A DNA stretch of 20,450 nt from Pelargonium nanum (Eukaryota > Streptophyta > Magnoliopsida > Geraniales > Geraniaceae): positions 1 through 20,450 of the forward strand of contig JAYMTF010001962.1 in NCBI GenBank assembly GCA_036897485.1, given 5' to 3'. Each line of letters begins with the position of its first letter. Within the stretch, counting starts at the first letter, position 1. Below the pieces are notes generated by a model that did no database searches, was not told the origin of the DNA, and saw only the letters and a program-made list of their open reading frames with translations. A program made the translations under genes and the position numbers. Shown here piece by piece: positions 11,601 to 20,450 of the stretch.

Positions 11601-14323
11601 TGTCTGAAATAAGAATCGAATGTAATTCATTCCTGAGAAGATGGGGACAAGTGTCTAATATGCGAATCAGATACTAAAAAATAAAAATAAATAAATAGGA
11701 CATGCTCCCAACACGATAGTGACACACAATGTCCTATTTTTCAACAAAAGATATGATTTTTATATTTTGAAATTTGTCTAAACAAACAAACCTTACAGAA
11801 ATAACAAACACTTCGTATAAAACCTAAAAAATAGATCGCTGAATCCATTGACCACTTGTTATTATGGGTTGTACTGACTTGGATTACTTATTTGATTTGA
11901 ACTTATGTTAAAAGTTCATAATGAGTAACAATTAATGACTTCTCGGGTTGAAAATGATGTTGATTGTTTGTTACTAATCACTTACCATGTTGATTGCTGG
12001 TTTGAAATGCCAAGATGGACCAATTTACTTGTATGATGTTAACTTTAGGTAGGCATAATATTAAATTACTTTACCATTATTAACAAGTACATATACATAT
12101 AAGTTGTTATACATAAAAATATATATTCTTATGGTACTAGGATGGGTGACCTCCTAGGAAGTTCTCGTATTGCATACCCCCACTAATAAAAACAAAAACA
12201 TACATATTCTTAACTAGAAAAGATAGCGTATCCTAACGTATTGGGACGTTTTTTTCAAAAAAATGAATCACATGTCCTAATCGCTTCGTATGGGTGCTTC
12301 ATAGATCTTAAATGATTTTCAGCAAATTCATCATGTGGTCATCACCATGAAACTATCCTAAGCGACTAAGGCATAAGTCATGCATGCCAACTTCTATATT
12401 GATTTGAGTTATTTTGTATTGTAATCTACACATGCATTAAAGAAACACGAGATTAGCGAAAATGGGGAGAGGAGAGAAACCTGGAAGATTTGGTTTGAGG
12501 TCCACAGTCAATTGAACTGCAACAAGAGAATCATCTTTATCTCTGGTACCCAGTACAGCTCTTGAGTCCCCAACATTTCCAATGATAAGATCATGACCCT
12601 ATACAAACATTTAGTAAATTCAAAATTGAGAAAAGTGTTGTAAAATGCAAGAACCATATGAGAAGCACTTCATCGAATAAACCAGTAACTTAGATACCTG
12701 CTTGACCATAGTGACCGCTGTAGTTCCACTGCAGAAGCAGTCAATATTTGAGTGCATTCTGAGTTCCCTATCCATAACTTTAAAAGCCTTCAGAAACGAC
12801 TCTTTCAAAGTTTGAAATATCTCCAGGTTCTTCTCAGCTTCCTCCACATCAACAGAGGCCCTTGATTCTTCATCAGCAGATATGAAGGCAGTATCTTCTG
12901 AATTTAAGCTCCCTGCATTATTAGGACTGATCTCTCTGAGAACATCCTCACTGTTTAAGCTCACATCCCAGTGTGCACTCAGTTTCAGGGGAAGAGAATC
13001 CCTCACTCTTTTCGCGACCATGTGGCCATAGGGACCGTGGCCATCAAAAATACCACAGAAAACTGTGTCTGTTCTTGATGCGAAATTCTGAAATTTACAG
13101 CTTAAGGGAGTTAGTACTGAACCCCCGACTTACTAGGTACTAGTACATGGAGGAATTAATACGAATAATGTTATACGACCATTTTATTCTGCAACATAAT
13201 TACAAGATCCAGAGAGGTTCCACGGATGAGAAACAAGTTGCTGACTTTAGCCAACCAAACAAGAAGGCGGAATGATTTAAAACATAATGTCGTGAAATTT
13301 ATTTCCTAAATAATGATCCATATGCGCTTACATTTAAATATTGCATCTTCTGAGGTAAGACATTAGCCTCAAAATATTACCATGCTACATCCAAGAATAC
13401 TCACCGCTGGCACAAAGATACTTTGCCTTTAAAAGATACATACATCATATTTACGGAATACATAATACTGTAATAAGCAATTTATCATTTATACCAACTT
13501 TTTGAAAAGACGATATAAATAGATGAATCTAAGATACATATATGTAAGAACTTCACACAAAGCAGCATTTCTACAACAACAAAAAACTATGGATCATACG
13601 GCAATAAAGGAAAGCCAATATTTTTGCTCCAAGAAAACCGACTTGCATAGCAAAAGCAATAGAGAAACAAAATGGATTTGTCCTGAAAAAGAAAAGAAAA
13701 TTAAAATGGTCTTTCTTTTCCTTGAACTAGAAAGTAGATTGTCCCCTAGCTGAATTTGTTTGAGTAAAAGAAAAGAAATTGCAACAAAAGAATATAAGAG
13801 GAGAAATGGAAAGTGTTCAACTACATATACACCCATATACCATTAGCAGATCAGTAATTCAAATCCACAGATTATAGGCTAAGCGTTGACTACAAGACAG
13901 AAAAATATTTTTTTTAATTAGCAGATATAATATTATCCTTTTAGAATTTCTGGTATGCCGGGCTTTAAACATAGTAATTAATCTATCTCCATTAAACTAC
14001 CAACAACTTGAACACTTAGAATGATAATAAAAGCAAGTTGTAGCGTATGAAAGTAAGAAAGAGCTAACCTCCCAAACAAGCATAGCATCCTGATTTGTCC
14101 CTTTCCTGCCTTGTTGGGTAAAGAGAGAAGCAACATCACTAGACCCATTCAGGAACAGCCTCCCCGGAATTCTATGCAACGACTCTTCCCTCCGATAGTC
14201 AAATGAGGAATTCCGTGATCCCAGCCTTTTTCTGGAGCTCTTCCTCTTCCTGACCCCCAGACCAGGAGAGGTCGGTGAACCAGGGTGAGGGCTCCTGCTT
14301 TCTATAGTCAAGCAGGACCCCAT
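8676..14323 (-). CDS. Protein phosphatase 2C, plant clade-E-like, 5 exons, 487 aa
   Basis: Exons on the minus strand: 14323-14069, 13087-12698, 12598-12481, 9464-9241, 9152-8676. All introns are GT-AG and the frame is intact. This is a Mg/Mn-dependent Ser/Thr phosphatase. Motifs in order: GTNQDA (75-80, Asp79), FDGHGPYG (99-106, metal ligands Asp100 and Gly101), GDSRAV (225-230), the ARAFGD and LKDFGL blocks in exon 4, LATDG/IWDV across the exon 4/5 junction (Asp328), and VDDCAVV (Asp374, Asp375). Residues 1-4 are MGSC, a typical N-myristoylation plus palmitoylation signal, so plasma-membrane attachment is likely. The C-terminus is a long acidic, Ser/Glu-rich tail ending in a block (SALEGVSRVNTLVNLPRF) that is conserved in this plant subgroup, such as the Arabidopsis At3g02750-type enzymes. 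Length fits that subgroup. The start is the first in-frame ATG after an upstream in-frame stop near 14560. Substrate unknown. Confidence 0.95.
10075..11235 (+). mobile_element. Decayed RTE-like non-LTR retrotransposon (LINE), antisense inside PP2C intron 3
   Basis: Broken reverse-transcriptase fragments read on the plus strand in several frames. They include a SQIDY-like piece with a stop (10094-10110), LGESRGFGP-like (about 10420-10445), GSALSHFLFVLVT (10754-10792) and LQDEVPWCILFADDIS (10806-10853). The FADD catalytic box is at 10836-10847. A thumb-like segment (KLDSRQETL onward) runs from 10885, and HFRYLESI starts at 11032. These blocks follow the usual order in plant RTE/LINE proteins. 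The 3' end has CATGTAGCCGAC (11184-11195) and a TTGTTGTTG tail (11223-11232), typical of plant RTE elements from memory. The 5' boundary is uncertain and no target-site duplication was found. It is full of stops and frameshifts, so it is inactive. Confidence 0.8.
12131..12180 (+). repeat. 5S rRNA-derived fragment (3' half), pseudogene-like
   Basis: About 50 nt closely match the 3' part of plant 5S rRNA (roughly residues 70-119), including GGATGGGTGACCTCCT, which spans the internal control region, and the terminal TTGCATACCCC. A few substitutions are visible and the 5' half is missing. Such pieces occur in Cassandra TRIM elements and in 5S-derived SINEs. No LTR structure was recognised around this one. 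It lies within PP2C intron 3, opposite to the gene. Confidence 0.75.
13088..14068 (-). other. PP2C intron 1 (981 bp)
   Basis: AT-rich, from GTTAGCTC (donor) to AAATTTCAG (acceptor). No gene or recognisable transposon was seen in it. The open frames here are short and lack homology that I recognise. Confidence 0.85.
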
Positions 14324-15330
14324 TCTCAGGGCCCTGATAATATTCAATAGGCACTCCAGACCAGCCGAACAACCAAACCCTCGAGTTTCAATTGAGGGAT
14401 CCGTCAGAACTTGTTGGAGTGGCCCCGAAAAGTACTTCTCAATCCGAATGCCGGACGAATTGACTGATTCAACCTTCAAATTCCTTGAATTGCTATCAAT
14501 CGGAGAAATTTTAACAAACCCTTTAACAATCACAGCCTGATTGTCTGCAGATTTACCCTTAAAGCCTCTTGAACTTCAATCTCCCAGCAAATTCCCACAA
14601 CCTCTTTTCAACCTTTAGAACACACGACCAGGAAACCAATCAGAGACTTCACCTCCAATATCCTGAACAATGCAATAAATGGACAAAACAGAACCCAATA
14701 GGTAAAATAACAATAATAATAGATAAATAAACCCTATTACAATTCCCAAAATTCTAACAAAAACAACCCTTTTGTGCTTGAAGCACAAAAGATAAGAATC
14801 CACACTACCCTTTACCTTTTTCAATCAATATATTAAAAAAACAAAACAAATCAAAAAGGCATGCATCGTAAAGAGCAGATCTATACACACAAAAATCCAT
14901 TCTAAAAACCACTTTTTTCCCAAATCCAAAATGCAATAATTACTCCTCCAATACAGAAATCTGAAACAACCCAAAATTCAAAATCACACATTTTTTCTCT
15001 TCGAATGAAGAAACCCACCAATAATCTCTTCCGGATCAAGCTCCCGATAGATCACAAATCAATTACCCCAACAACCAAACAAGCCCCAAAACTCAGAGCT
15101 ATTGCATGAGAATCAAGCAGCCAAAAAATGGGTATGGAGCAAAATTGATGGAAAATGCAGAGAGATGGAGGAAAAAATAAGAAATAATTGCAACCACCAA
15201 GAGCGAAAAGATCGAAAAAAACCCGACCTTCTCGAGAGAGAGAGACGAGTGGACAAATTGAGATATAGAGACAGAGAATCTGAGGACCGTGGCTGTCACT
15301 TTCGGCGACGATAAATTGAAAGATGTTTAG
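14324..15330 (-). promoter_or_regulatory. Probable 5' leader of the PP2C gene, with a predicted leader intron
   Basis: On the minus strand a CT-rich stretch (about 15245-15228) ends in GAGAAG followed by GTCGGG, a plausible donor at 15228/15227. TTGTTCAG followed by GATATTGG gives a plausible acceptor at 14663/14662. This would leave an untranslated exon near 15228-15310, an intron of about 565 bp, and a second leader exon running into the ATG at 14323. Splicing is inferred from the sites alone. The transcription start was not located. Confidence 0.4.
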
Positions 15331-15794
15331 ACAAATTATCGATTTCTATTAATTTGGGTTCTGAAAACTATTAATAACGGATCACGAATTTCAGAGATAA
15401 TTAATTACATTATTTTTAGTATTATTGTTCTTAGGACAACATGGACCTGGACTTGTCAATTATTATGTTTTTTTTAAAAAACAACAAAAAAATATTGATA
15501 AAATGACCATTTTGGCCAACTTGGTTGAAAGTTGAGATTCCATTTCCATGGCTGCTGCTCATTTTGTGGTCATGCTAATTGTCAATGTTAATATCAGAGA
15601 CTCTCTTATTGATTATTTTTATTTTTGTCAATGTTAATTTTCAAGCCAATTCTTTGTATTTGTGTACCAACTTGAGACTAATTTCAGGCAATGTCGCATG
15701 AGAGATACATATCCCAAAACTTAAGATATTTGTTTATTGTGGATAGAGCTAGCAAATTGTGTTTCCTATCCATTTTTTTCATGTTTGGGCTTTA
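15331..15794. other. AT-rich region upstream of the PP2C gene
   Basis: Likely promoter-proximal DNA of the PP2C gene. TTGTCAATGTTAAT occurs twice (15579-15592, 15625-15638). No gene or clear promoter element was recognised. Confidence 0.4.
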
Positions 15795-16014
15795 CGTTAC
15801 AGACGGGAAAAAATTGGCCATGTGCGGCGTTCCAAACTCTCGCATCTAGAGAAACGGGCTAGTATTTTTTTATGGACGTTGAGCAATATAAAGACGTTAT
15901 AGATGCACCATCAGCACACTGATCATCATCCGTTTCAGAAATATAGGAGTATGCCGCATAGTGAAGACCACCCTTAGGGCGCCTGAGGGAGACTCATTTT
16001 TTCGGGACGTGACA
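15795..16014 (-). repeat. 3' LTR (in element orientation) of the TRIM-like element
   Basis: Aligns with 16390-16625 over nearly its full length. The outer end near 15795 is degraded (CGTTAC where the other copy has TGTCAC), so this boundary may be off by a few bases. Confidence 0.75.
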
Positions 16015-16389
16015 TTCTCCCCCACCCAATCGGCAGGCGCCCTCGTCGCGAACCATTGTGCTAACGTTGCTTCCTTGCGCCATGAGCCCCTGCGCAAATT
16101 AGTGTACCCCAGCTAAACTCTATCGCCTCAGGGCGCACACCTCGTGCATGGCCTTTATCTGTCTCCCTTGGACTTTCCTTTAAGACACACATTATCACCA
16201 TTTCGACGCTCCCCCAACGTAGCACATGTCAATTAACTCTCGACGTATGTCTTCATCGCTCTCCCCATCCTTTGTCGCATCCAAGCTTGACCCAATTTTT
16301 TCATCCCATGGATACCTCCACGAACCATCCACATATGTCACATGCACACGATGATCCGCTACGTAATCTGAACCCGCTCTGATACCATT

Positions 16390-16625
16390 TGTCACGGACC
16401 GTAAGAACCGGCCCCGTGCGGCGCCCAGAACTCCCGCATATGAAGAAAGGGGCTAGCCTTTTTCATGGTCATCAAGCAATATAAAGCACATATCTAGGCA
16501 AAAGAAGTTATACATGCATTAGTTTCACACTGATCATCATCTGTTTCACAAGTATAGGAGCATACTGCGGGGTGAAAATCACCATTGAAGCGCATGGAGG
16601 AGACCCATTCTTTCAAGACGTGACA
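16390..16625 (-). repeat. 5' LTR (in element orientation) of the TRIM-like element
   Basis: Complete TG...CA ends on the minus strand, with short inverted termini TGTCACG and CGTGACA. It retains a segment near 16490-16510 that is missing from the other copy. Confidence 0.75.
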
Positions 16626-17640
16626 TAAGGCTCGATACGCAGATCAAATTTACGAAGAAAAAAATTCAATGAAACAACATATACAAAGAAGAATTATGTC
16701 TACAATCATGCATCATGCAAAAACAACAAGCAAACATGTATCACATACAATTTTACTAACAACCTACTAATACTCTTTTTATTAATTCATTGTTAATTAA
16801 TTATGAATCTCAATCCAAAACATATGTGCAATGAAAATTACACAATCACTATTCTTGAATTAAAACCACAATCACATGTGAGGTGAAATAATGCGAGATT
16901 CAAAAATTAAAATTAGCAAATCAAGCATGTGATCAGTCATACTTATTAGGGCTCGTAAAGATGGATCTGATACCAATTATTGAAATAATAACAAAAAGGT
17001 GTAGTGGAAATTTAAAATTTATTTCAAAACCAAATATCACTTTACGAGTTTGACCTAATAGGTAATAGAAATGTTTACCTCTTGAAGTGCTTGCTTTACA
17101 ATTTTTAACTCACTTAGTGGGCCTCTTAATGAAGACGCCTCTATTGTAGTTCACTAAAGCGTCGTGTATCTTCTCGAACACGATCAACGAAGAGGAAAGT
17201 CCACAAAATTTGAAATCTAGAATGGTAGCTTTAAACTGGGGTTTTACATACTTTTATGATTGTGTAGAATTAACCCTTTAAATCACCCAATTGATTAGAA
17301 ACTTTTATCTCAATTATAATAACTGGAACTGACACTCAATTTTGTGCCTAGGACTTCCAAAGATAAAACATATTTACAATGAGAAGAGTATCCTAATTCA
17401 AACTGAAATAGGAAATTTTTGCACTACGCAAAAATGCCCGGTTTTGATTTGCTGATTCGCAGAGGCTGTTTGACCGACCAAATCAACTCCAAATTGTACG
17501 ATCAAGCACATTCTAGCTAGTAGCTTGAGAAGTCCTCTACATATCTTGCGAAGGCCTAAACTTCGCACAAGATCGTTAAAGATGTCAAAAATACTAATTA
17601 CTCTTCAGAGGTCAATATGCCAAAATGGTGACAATTTAGT
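16626..17640 (-). mobile_element. Remnant of a second LTR retrotransposon (copia-like?), minus orientation
   Basis: On the minus strand TTATTTCA is followed after a few bases by TGGTATCAGA (16975-16966), another initiator-tRNA-Met primer site with a mismatch after ten bases. The region above 16981 would be the LTR and 16630-16965 the untranslated interior. The outer end of the LTR and a second copy were not found in the window, so boundaries are guesses. No protein-coding remnant was seen. Confidence 0.4.
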
Positions 17641-19100
17641 ATGAATAATTAACACGGATTTTGCAAGTATACAAATCGCGTCTCGAAATAGTGGGAACTG
17701 ATGAGGAGTTCCGGGTTGTCGAACCACGAGGATTACACTAATTGAGCTATTATAGGGTCAATTACTTTAACTCTAATAACCAATTTGAAATAATTGCAAT
17801 AAAATCATAATGTTGTGGTTATAACATAATAAAGATTTAGTTAAAGTAAAGCAAAGATACTAGCAAAATCAAGTAAATAAAACTAACAATGGTGGAGATA
17901 TTGTGGAAGCAACGAGACTAGCTTAGGCATGTAATTGGAATGAAATTGTATGCACTTTTTATGATGCAATGTTAATTCTAATATTACTAATTAAACCCCG
18001 CTTTCCAAAGGTGATCTAATACTTAGCAAGCTAATAGAGAAATAAGTCACACGAATCATCTATTAACAAACTAGCATTAAGAACAAGCAATGAATCAAAT
18101 GAGCCTCACAGGCATCCTAAAATACAAGTGAACACTACAAGTTCCTAGGGCTTCTTCTAAAGCCAAAGCACAAATTCCTAAGATGCAAAAAGCTTAAGCA
18201 AACATGTGATGAGATTGGCCAAATTTAACCGCAAGCATTAAGTAAAAACCCTAGAAAACAAAACAACCATAAGAACACATACATTCCAAGCTCATAACAC
18301 AAAACCCTAAGCTAGAATCATGCTTCCACAACTAAAGAGTTTAGCTCATGCTAAAATAATCAACAACAATGAGTAAAATCATGTAAGTCTCGTTCATTGT
18401 CATCAAATATCCAAACAAGAATTTAGAATCAACTAAATCCACAAAGTAATAAGGAGAAGAGAAGAGTACAACCTAAAAATGTAGAGGAGAGAGGAAGAAT
18501 TCATAAAATCTTCAAGCTCCTTGAGTTTCCTACTTTCTCTCTCTTCTCTCTCTCTCTCACTAGAAAGCTTAGAACTTATCCTAAAACCCCTAAAAAGTTT
18601 GAATCCCTCGAAACATGAGCAAACTAAAGTTTATATAGTATGTCTAAAAGTGGAAAAAATTCGGATCCAGTAGAGTTGCGACTTTGAACTTTGAAAAATC
18701 CACAAATGCTTCTAACAGTGGTAGTCTCGAATTCGGCTCACGCAGGTTCTCCCGAAGTCGCGACCTCGGCTGCTTACATGCTACTTGAGTGTTCTTTTGA
18801 TCTCCTTTTCGCTCCCAAACTTTTTCTTCAAGTACGGCTACCTGAAATGCATTGACAAACATACGTGCAATTAAACAAGCTCATAAAATAGGCTTTTTGA
18901 GCCATAAAACCAAGAGTAAAGAAGGCATTTTCACATAAAGACTTCAAACTCAACAATGATGCATAGATGATGATATAAAGCTTAAAAGAGATAAAAACGA
19001 GAGGAATTTGATGATGATTGTAGACAATAAAGGCCTCAATAGTTCAATACGAAATCAAACTATCAAAATCCCTCAAAATAAGATGGAGCACGCCCGGGAG
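17641..19100. repeat. Repeat-like, AT-rich DNA (possible LTR of a gypsy-type element)
   Basis: No gene seen. GTCGAACCACGAGGATTACA near 17728-17747, a CT tract at about 18534-18558 and GTCGCGACCTCGG near 18756 form a pattern I associate with LTRs of plant Ty3/gypsy elements. This is recall of a pattern, not an alignment. Confidence 0.35.
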
Positions 19101-19189
19101 GTTATTACAGATAACCCCTATGCACTTACCCCTACAAACACATATGTCCTTAGAACCTTCATGCTTGACACATAACTCCAATAAACTTT

Positions 19190-19440
19190 CCAAAACACCA
19201 TTTTGTCAGTGGACTAAAGGAAAATTTGGTGCCCAAACTTTTATTCTACCAGATATAGTGCCTAGACTTTTATTTTCAACCCAATTGTGTGTCCACCGTC
19301 ACAGTGCGTTAATTTAACCGTTAAGTCTTGTCCACGTGTACACACGACCGCAGACGTGGAAAAAACGTACTAAAGCAGAAAATTGCAACCAAACTCTTTG
19401 TTGACACGAAAAATAATATTTATTTTAATTAAAAAACAAA
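19190..19440. repeat. Probable dispersed repeat fragment
   Basis: Phrases such as GTGCCCAAACTTTTATT, TAGACTTTTATTTTCAACCC and TTAACCGTTAAGTC followed by CACGTG resemble a common plant dispersed repeat. No ends were defined. Confidence 0.3.
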
Positions 19441-19880
19441 ATAAAAACTAAAGTTTCACCTTCTTCTCTGTCTTGTAGCTCCATCCATCTCGTCGGCAAC
19501 CCGATGGAGCCTAGATCCATCATACTCGCATCAACCAATGGAGCCAAATCTCTCTTCCACATCAACGCCCACTCCGACCTTTGTGCCTCTGCACGATACG
19601 GCGACGGTGAGGTTTTTGTAGCCTCGAATCTGATGCAAAACGACGTCGCGGAGGTGACGTTGGAACTCCGGACGGTGACGGTGACAGAGCCGACGGTGAC
19701 GGATCCTACGATAACTTGGACAACGAGGAGGATGACGATGAGGGCCACGATCTTAAGATGACATTTTCGGGTTTTGTGGCGGCGGTTGCGGAGATTAAGA
19801 TTGGATTGTTGGCGAGCCTCGATCTAAGCTGCTCACAGCAATTAGAAAAATTTGATTCTTTCTATTTTTGGGTGATTTGA
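19441..19880 (+). other. GC-rich coding-like block of unknown origin
   Basis: This patch is clearly richer in GC and CG than its AT-rich surroundings. One ATG frame (19504-19761) gives 85 aa rich in Thr/Val. A second frame is open from 19611 to the TGA at 19878-19880 and encodes an acidic stretch (DNLDNEEDDDEGHD) but has no early ATG. Neither protein is one I recognise. It may be a captured exon in a transposon, a decayed gene, or chance. Confidence 0.3.
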
Positions 19881-20099
19881 AAAACTACATTTTCACAGTG
19901 AAAAATAAGCTAAACAATAGCTTCTTTAATGGGTTTGATTTGAACCCCAAATCCATCTCTCTGCAACCCTCAAACCACCTCTCAATTTCTATCCTTTTAC
20001 ATGGCCAAACCCATTTTTCGAATCGGGGGGCACAATGTGTATGGTGTAGTGCTTAGATCTAGCCAATCGGGACAGTGTGTTTTAATTTTTATTTCATTT

Positions 20100-20450
20100 T
20101 TTAACACTTTTATTTCTCTTCTAGACTGAAATTCACAGAGAGGCCATTGCAAGTATCATGGTTTGGAGCGCCTGGGTCTTTCTAGGTCCTGGAGGGAGGT
20201 CGGCCTTGCCCCCCTGGGTCTTCTTCTTGGCTTGGGCGGACAAGGGGCTTGGCCCTTGGTCCGTGGCACTTGTGTAGGTTGCAGTAATCACTTAGGCGGT
20301 TCCCGCGGTGCTTGCTGGGTGGTACAATGGGAGCCTCAAAGTCTTCGTGAGCTAGCTGGTAATCACAAATGGTTTTGTAGCTCGCGTTGAGGGGAGTGCG
20401 CTTGGTGTTATAGGACCCTCCCTTAGGGGTGTTGGCCGGCGCGGGCGAGA
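20100..20450. other. GC-rich unexplained end of window
   Basis: From about 20160 the base composition shifts sharply to GC-rich, with GGCTTGG/CTTGGCCC repeats. The frame open at 20163-20390 is low in complexity (Gly, Leu, Trp) and matches no family I know. It looks like the edge of a transposon that continues outside the window. Confidence 0.3.

Larger units (their letters stand above)
9465..12480 (-). other. PP2C intron 3, unusually large (3.0 kb)
   Basis: Bounded by GTTTCT at the donor and TTGCAG at the acceptor. The neighbouring introns 2 and 4 are only 99 and 88 bp. It splits the codon between Pro254 and Ala255, inside the catalytic domain. It contains the LINE relic and the 5S-like fragment listed separately. 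The stretches 9465-10070, 11240-12130 and 12181-12480 are AT-rich, and I see no gene in them. A short hairpin (AAATAGGACAT, 11693-11703, against its complement at 11729-11739) lies in one of them. Confidence 0.9.
15795..16625 (-). mobile_element. Compact TRIM-like LTR retrotransposon, about 830 bp, minus orientation
   Basis: Two related direct repeats flank a 375-bp interior: 15795-16014 (220 nt) and 16390-16625 (236 nt). Shared blocks include GTGCGGCG, GGGCTAG, GAGCAATATAAAG/AAGCAATATAAAG, CACTGATCATCATC and GACGTGACA. Read on the minus strand, the right copy starts TGTCACGTC and ends GTGACA. It is followed after 2 nt by TGGTATCAGAGC (16387-16376), complementary to the 3' end of initiator tRNA-Met. 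A polypurine tract, GGGTGGGGGAGAA (16027-16015), abuts the other LTR. The LTRs differ by many substitutions and a gap of about 16-19 nt, so the insertion is old. No gag/pol coding and no clear target-site duplication were seen. Confidence 0.8.

Noticed and set aside
13523-13836. Two overlapping open frames in PP2C intron 1
   Set aside because: Low-complexity translations of AT-rich intron sequence on both strands, with no recognisable domain.
14324-14533. In-frame N-terminal extension of the PP2C protein
   Set aside because: The extension begins with GTG and contains no ATG, with an in-frame stop near 14560. MGSCL is the first in-frame ATG and matches the family start.
16195-16395. 66-aa open frame on the minus strand inside the TRIM-like element
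   Set aside because: It starts with GTG, not ATG, exactly over the LTR end and the primer site. It matches no protein I know, so it is most likely chance within structural DNA.
1-20450. CRISPR arrays, bacterial operons, rRNA operons or tRNA genes
   Set aside because: None is visible. Spliced genes and plant transposons show this is a plant nuclear region, and the only RNA-gene-like sequence is the partial 5S fragment.

Overview
This window looks like nuclear DNA of a flowering plant, probably a eudicot. It is AT-rich, has GT-AG introns of about 70-470 bp, two spliced genes with clear plant protein families, and many decayed transposable elements. I cannot name the species.

Layout: 1-2070 is repeat-derived DNA: a GC-rich block with a repeated motif, a purine-rich 63-bp tandem repeat and a probable LTR-type remnant. 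2071-3262 is the upstream region of gene 1, with CTT and CT microsatellites and a TATA-like box. 3263-6675 (+) is a complete 14-exon serine carboxypeptidase-like gene (SCPL20 type, 497 aa). Its last intron holds a tandemly doubled fold-back repeat. 6676-8675 is the space between the two convergent genes, with poly(A) signals for gene 1 and a Stowaway-like MITE. 8676-14323 (-) is a complete 5-exon plant clade-E-like PP2C protein phosphatase gene (487 aa, N-terminal MGSC acylation motif). Its 3-kb third intron carries an RTE-like LINE relic in the opposite orientation and a 50-nt piece of 5S rRNA sequence. 14324-15330 is the likely 5' leader of the phosphatase gene, probably interrupted by an intron.

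15795-16625 is a compact, TRIM-like LTR retrotransposon on the minus strand, with two diverged LTRs, an initiator-tRNA-Met primer site and a polypurine tract. A second primer-site-like motif at about 16967-16975 marks the remains of another LTR element. 17640-19100 and 19190-20450 are further repeat-like or unexplained sequence, including a GC-rich coding-like block of unknown origin.

The two genes do not form a pathway. The carboxypeptidase should act in the secretory pathway, vacuole or cell wall, and the phosphatase at the cytosolic face of membranes. Nothing here amounts to a new multi-gene system. The unusual content is transposon architecture: the doubled fold-back repeat in a carboxypeptidase intron, the compact TRIM element, and the 5S-derived fragment inside the phosphatase intron.
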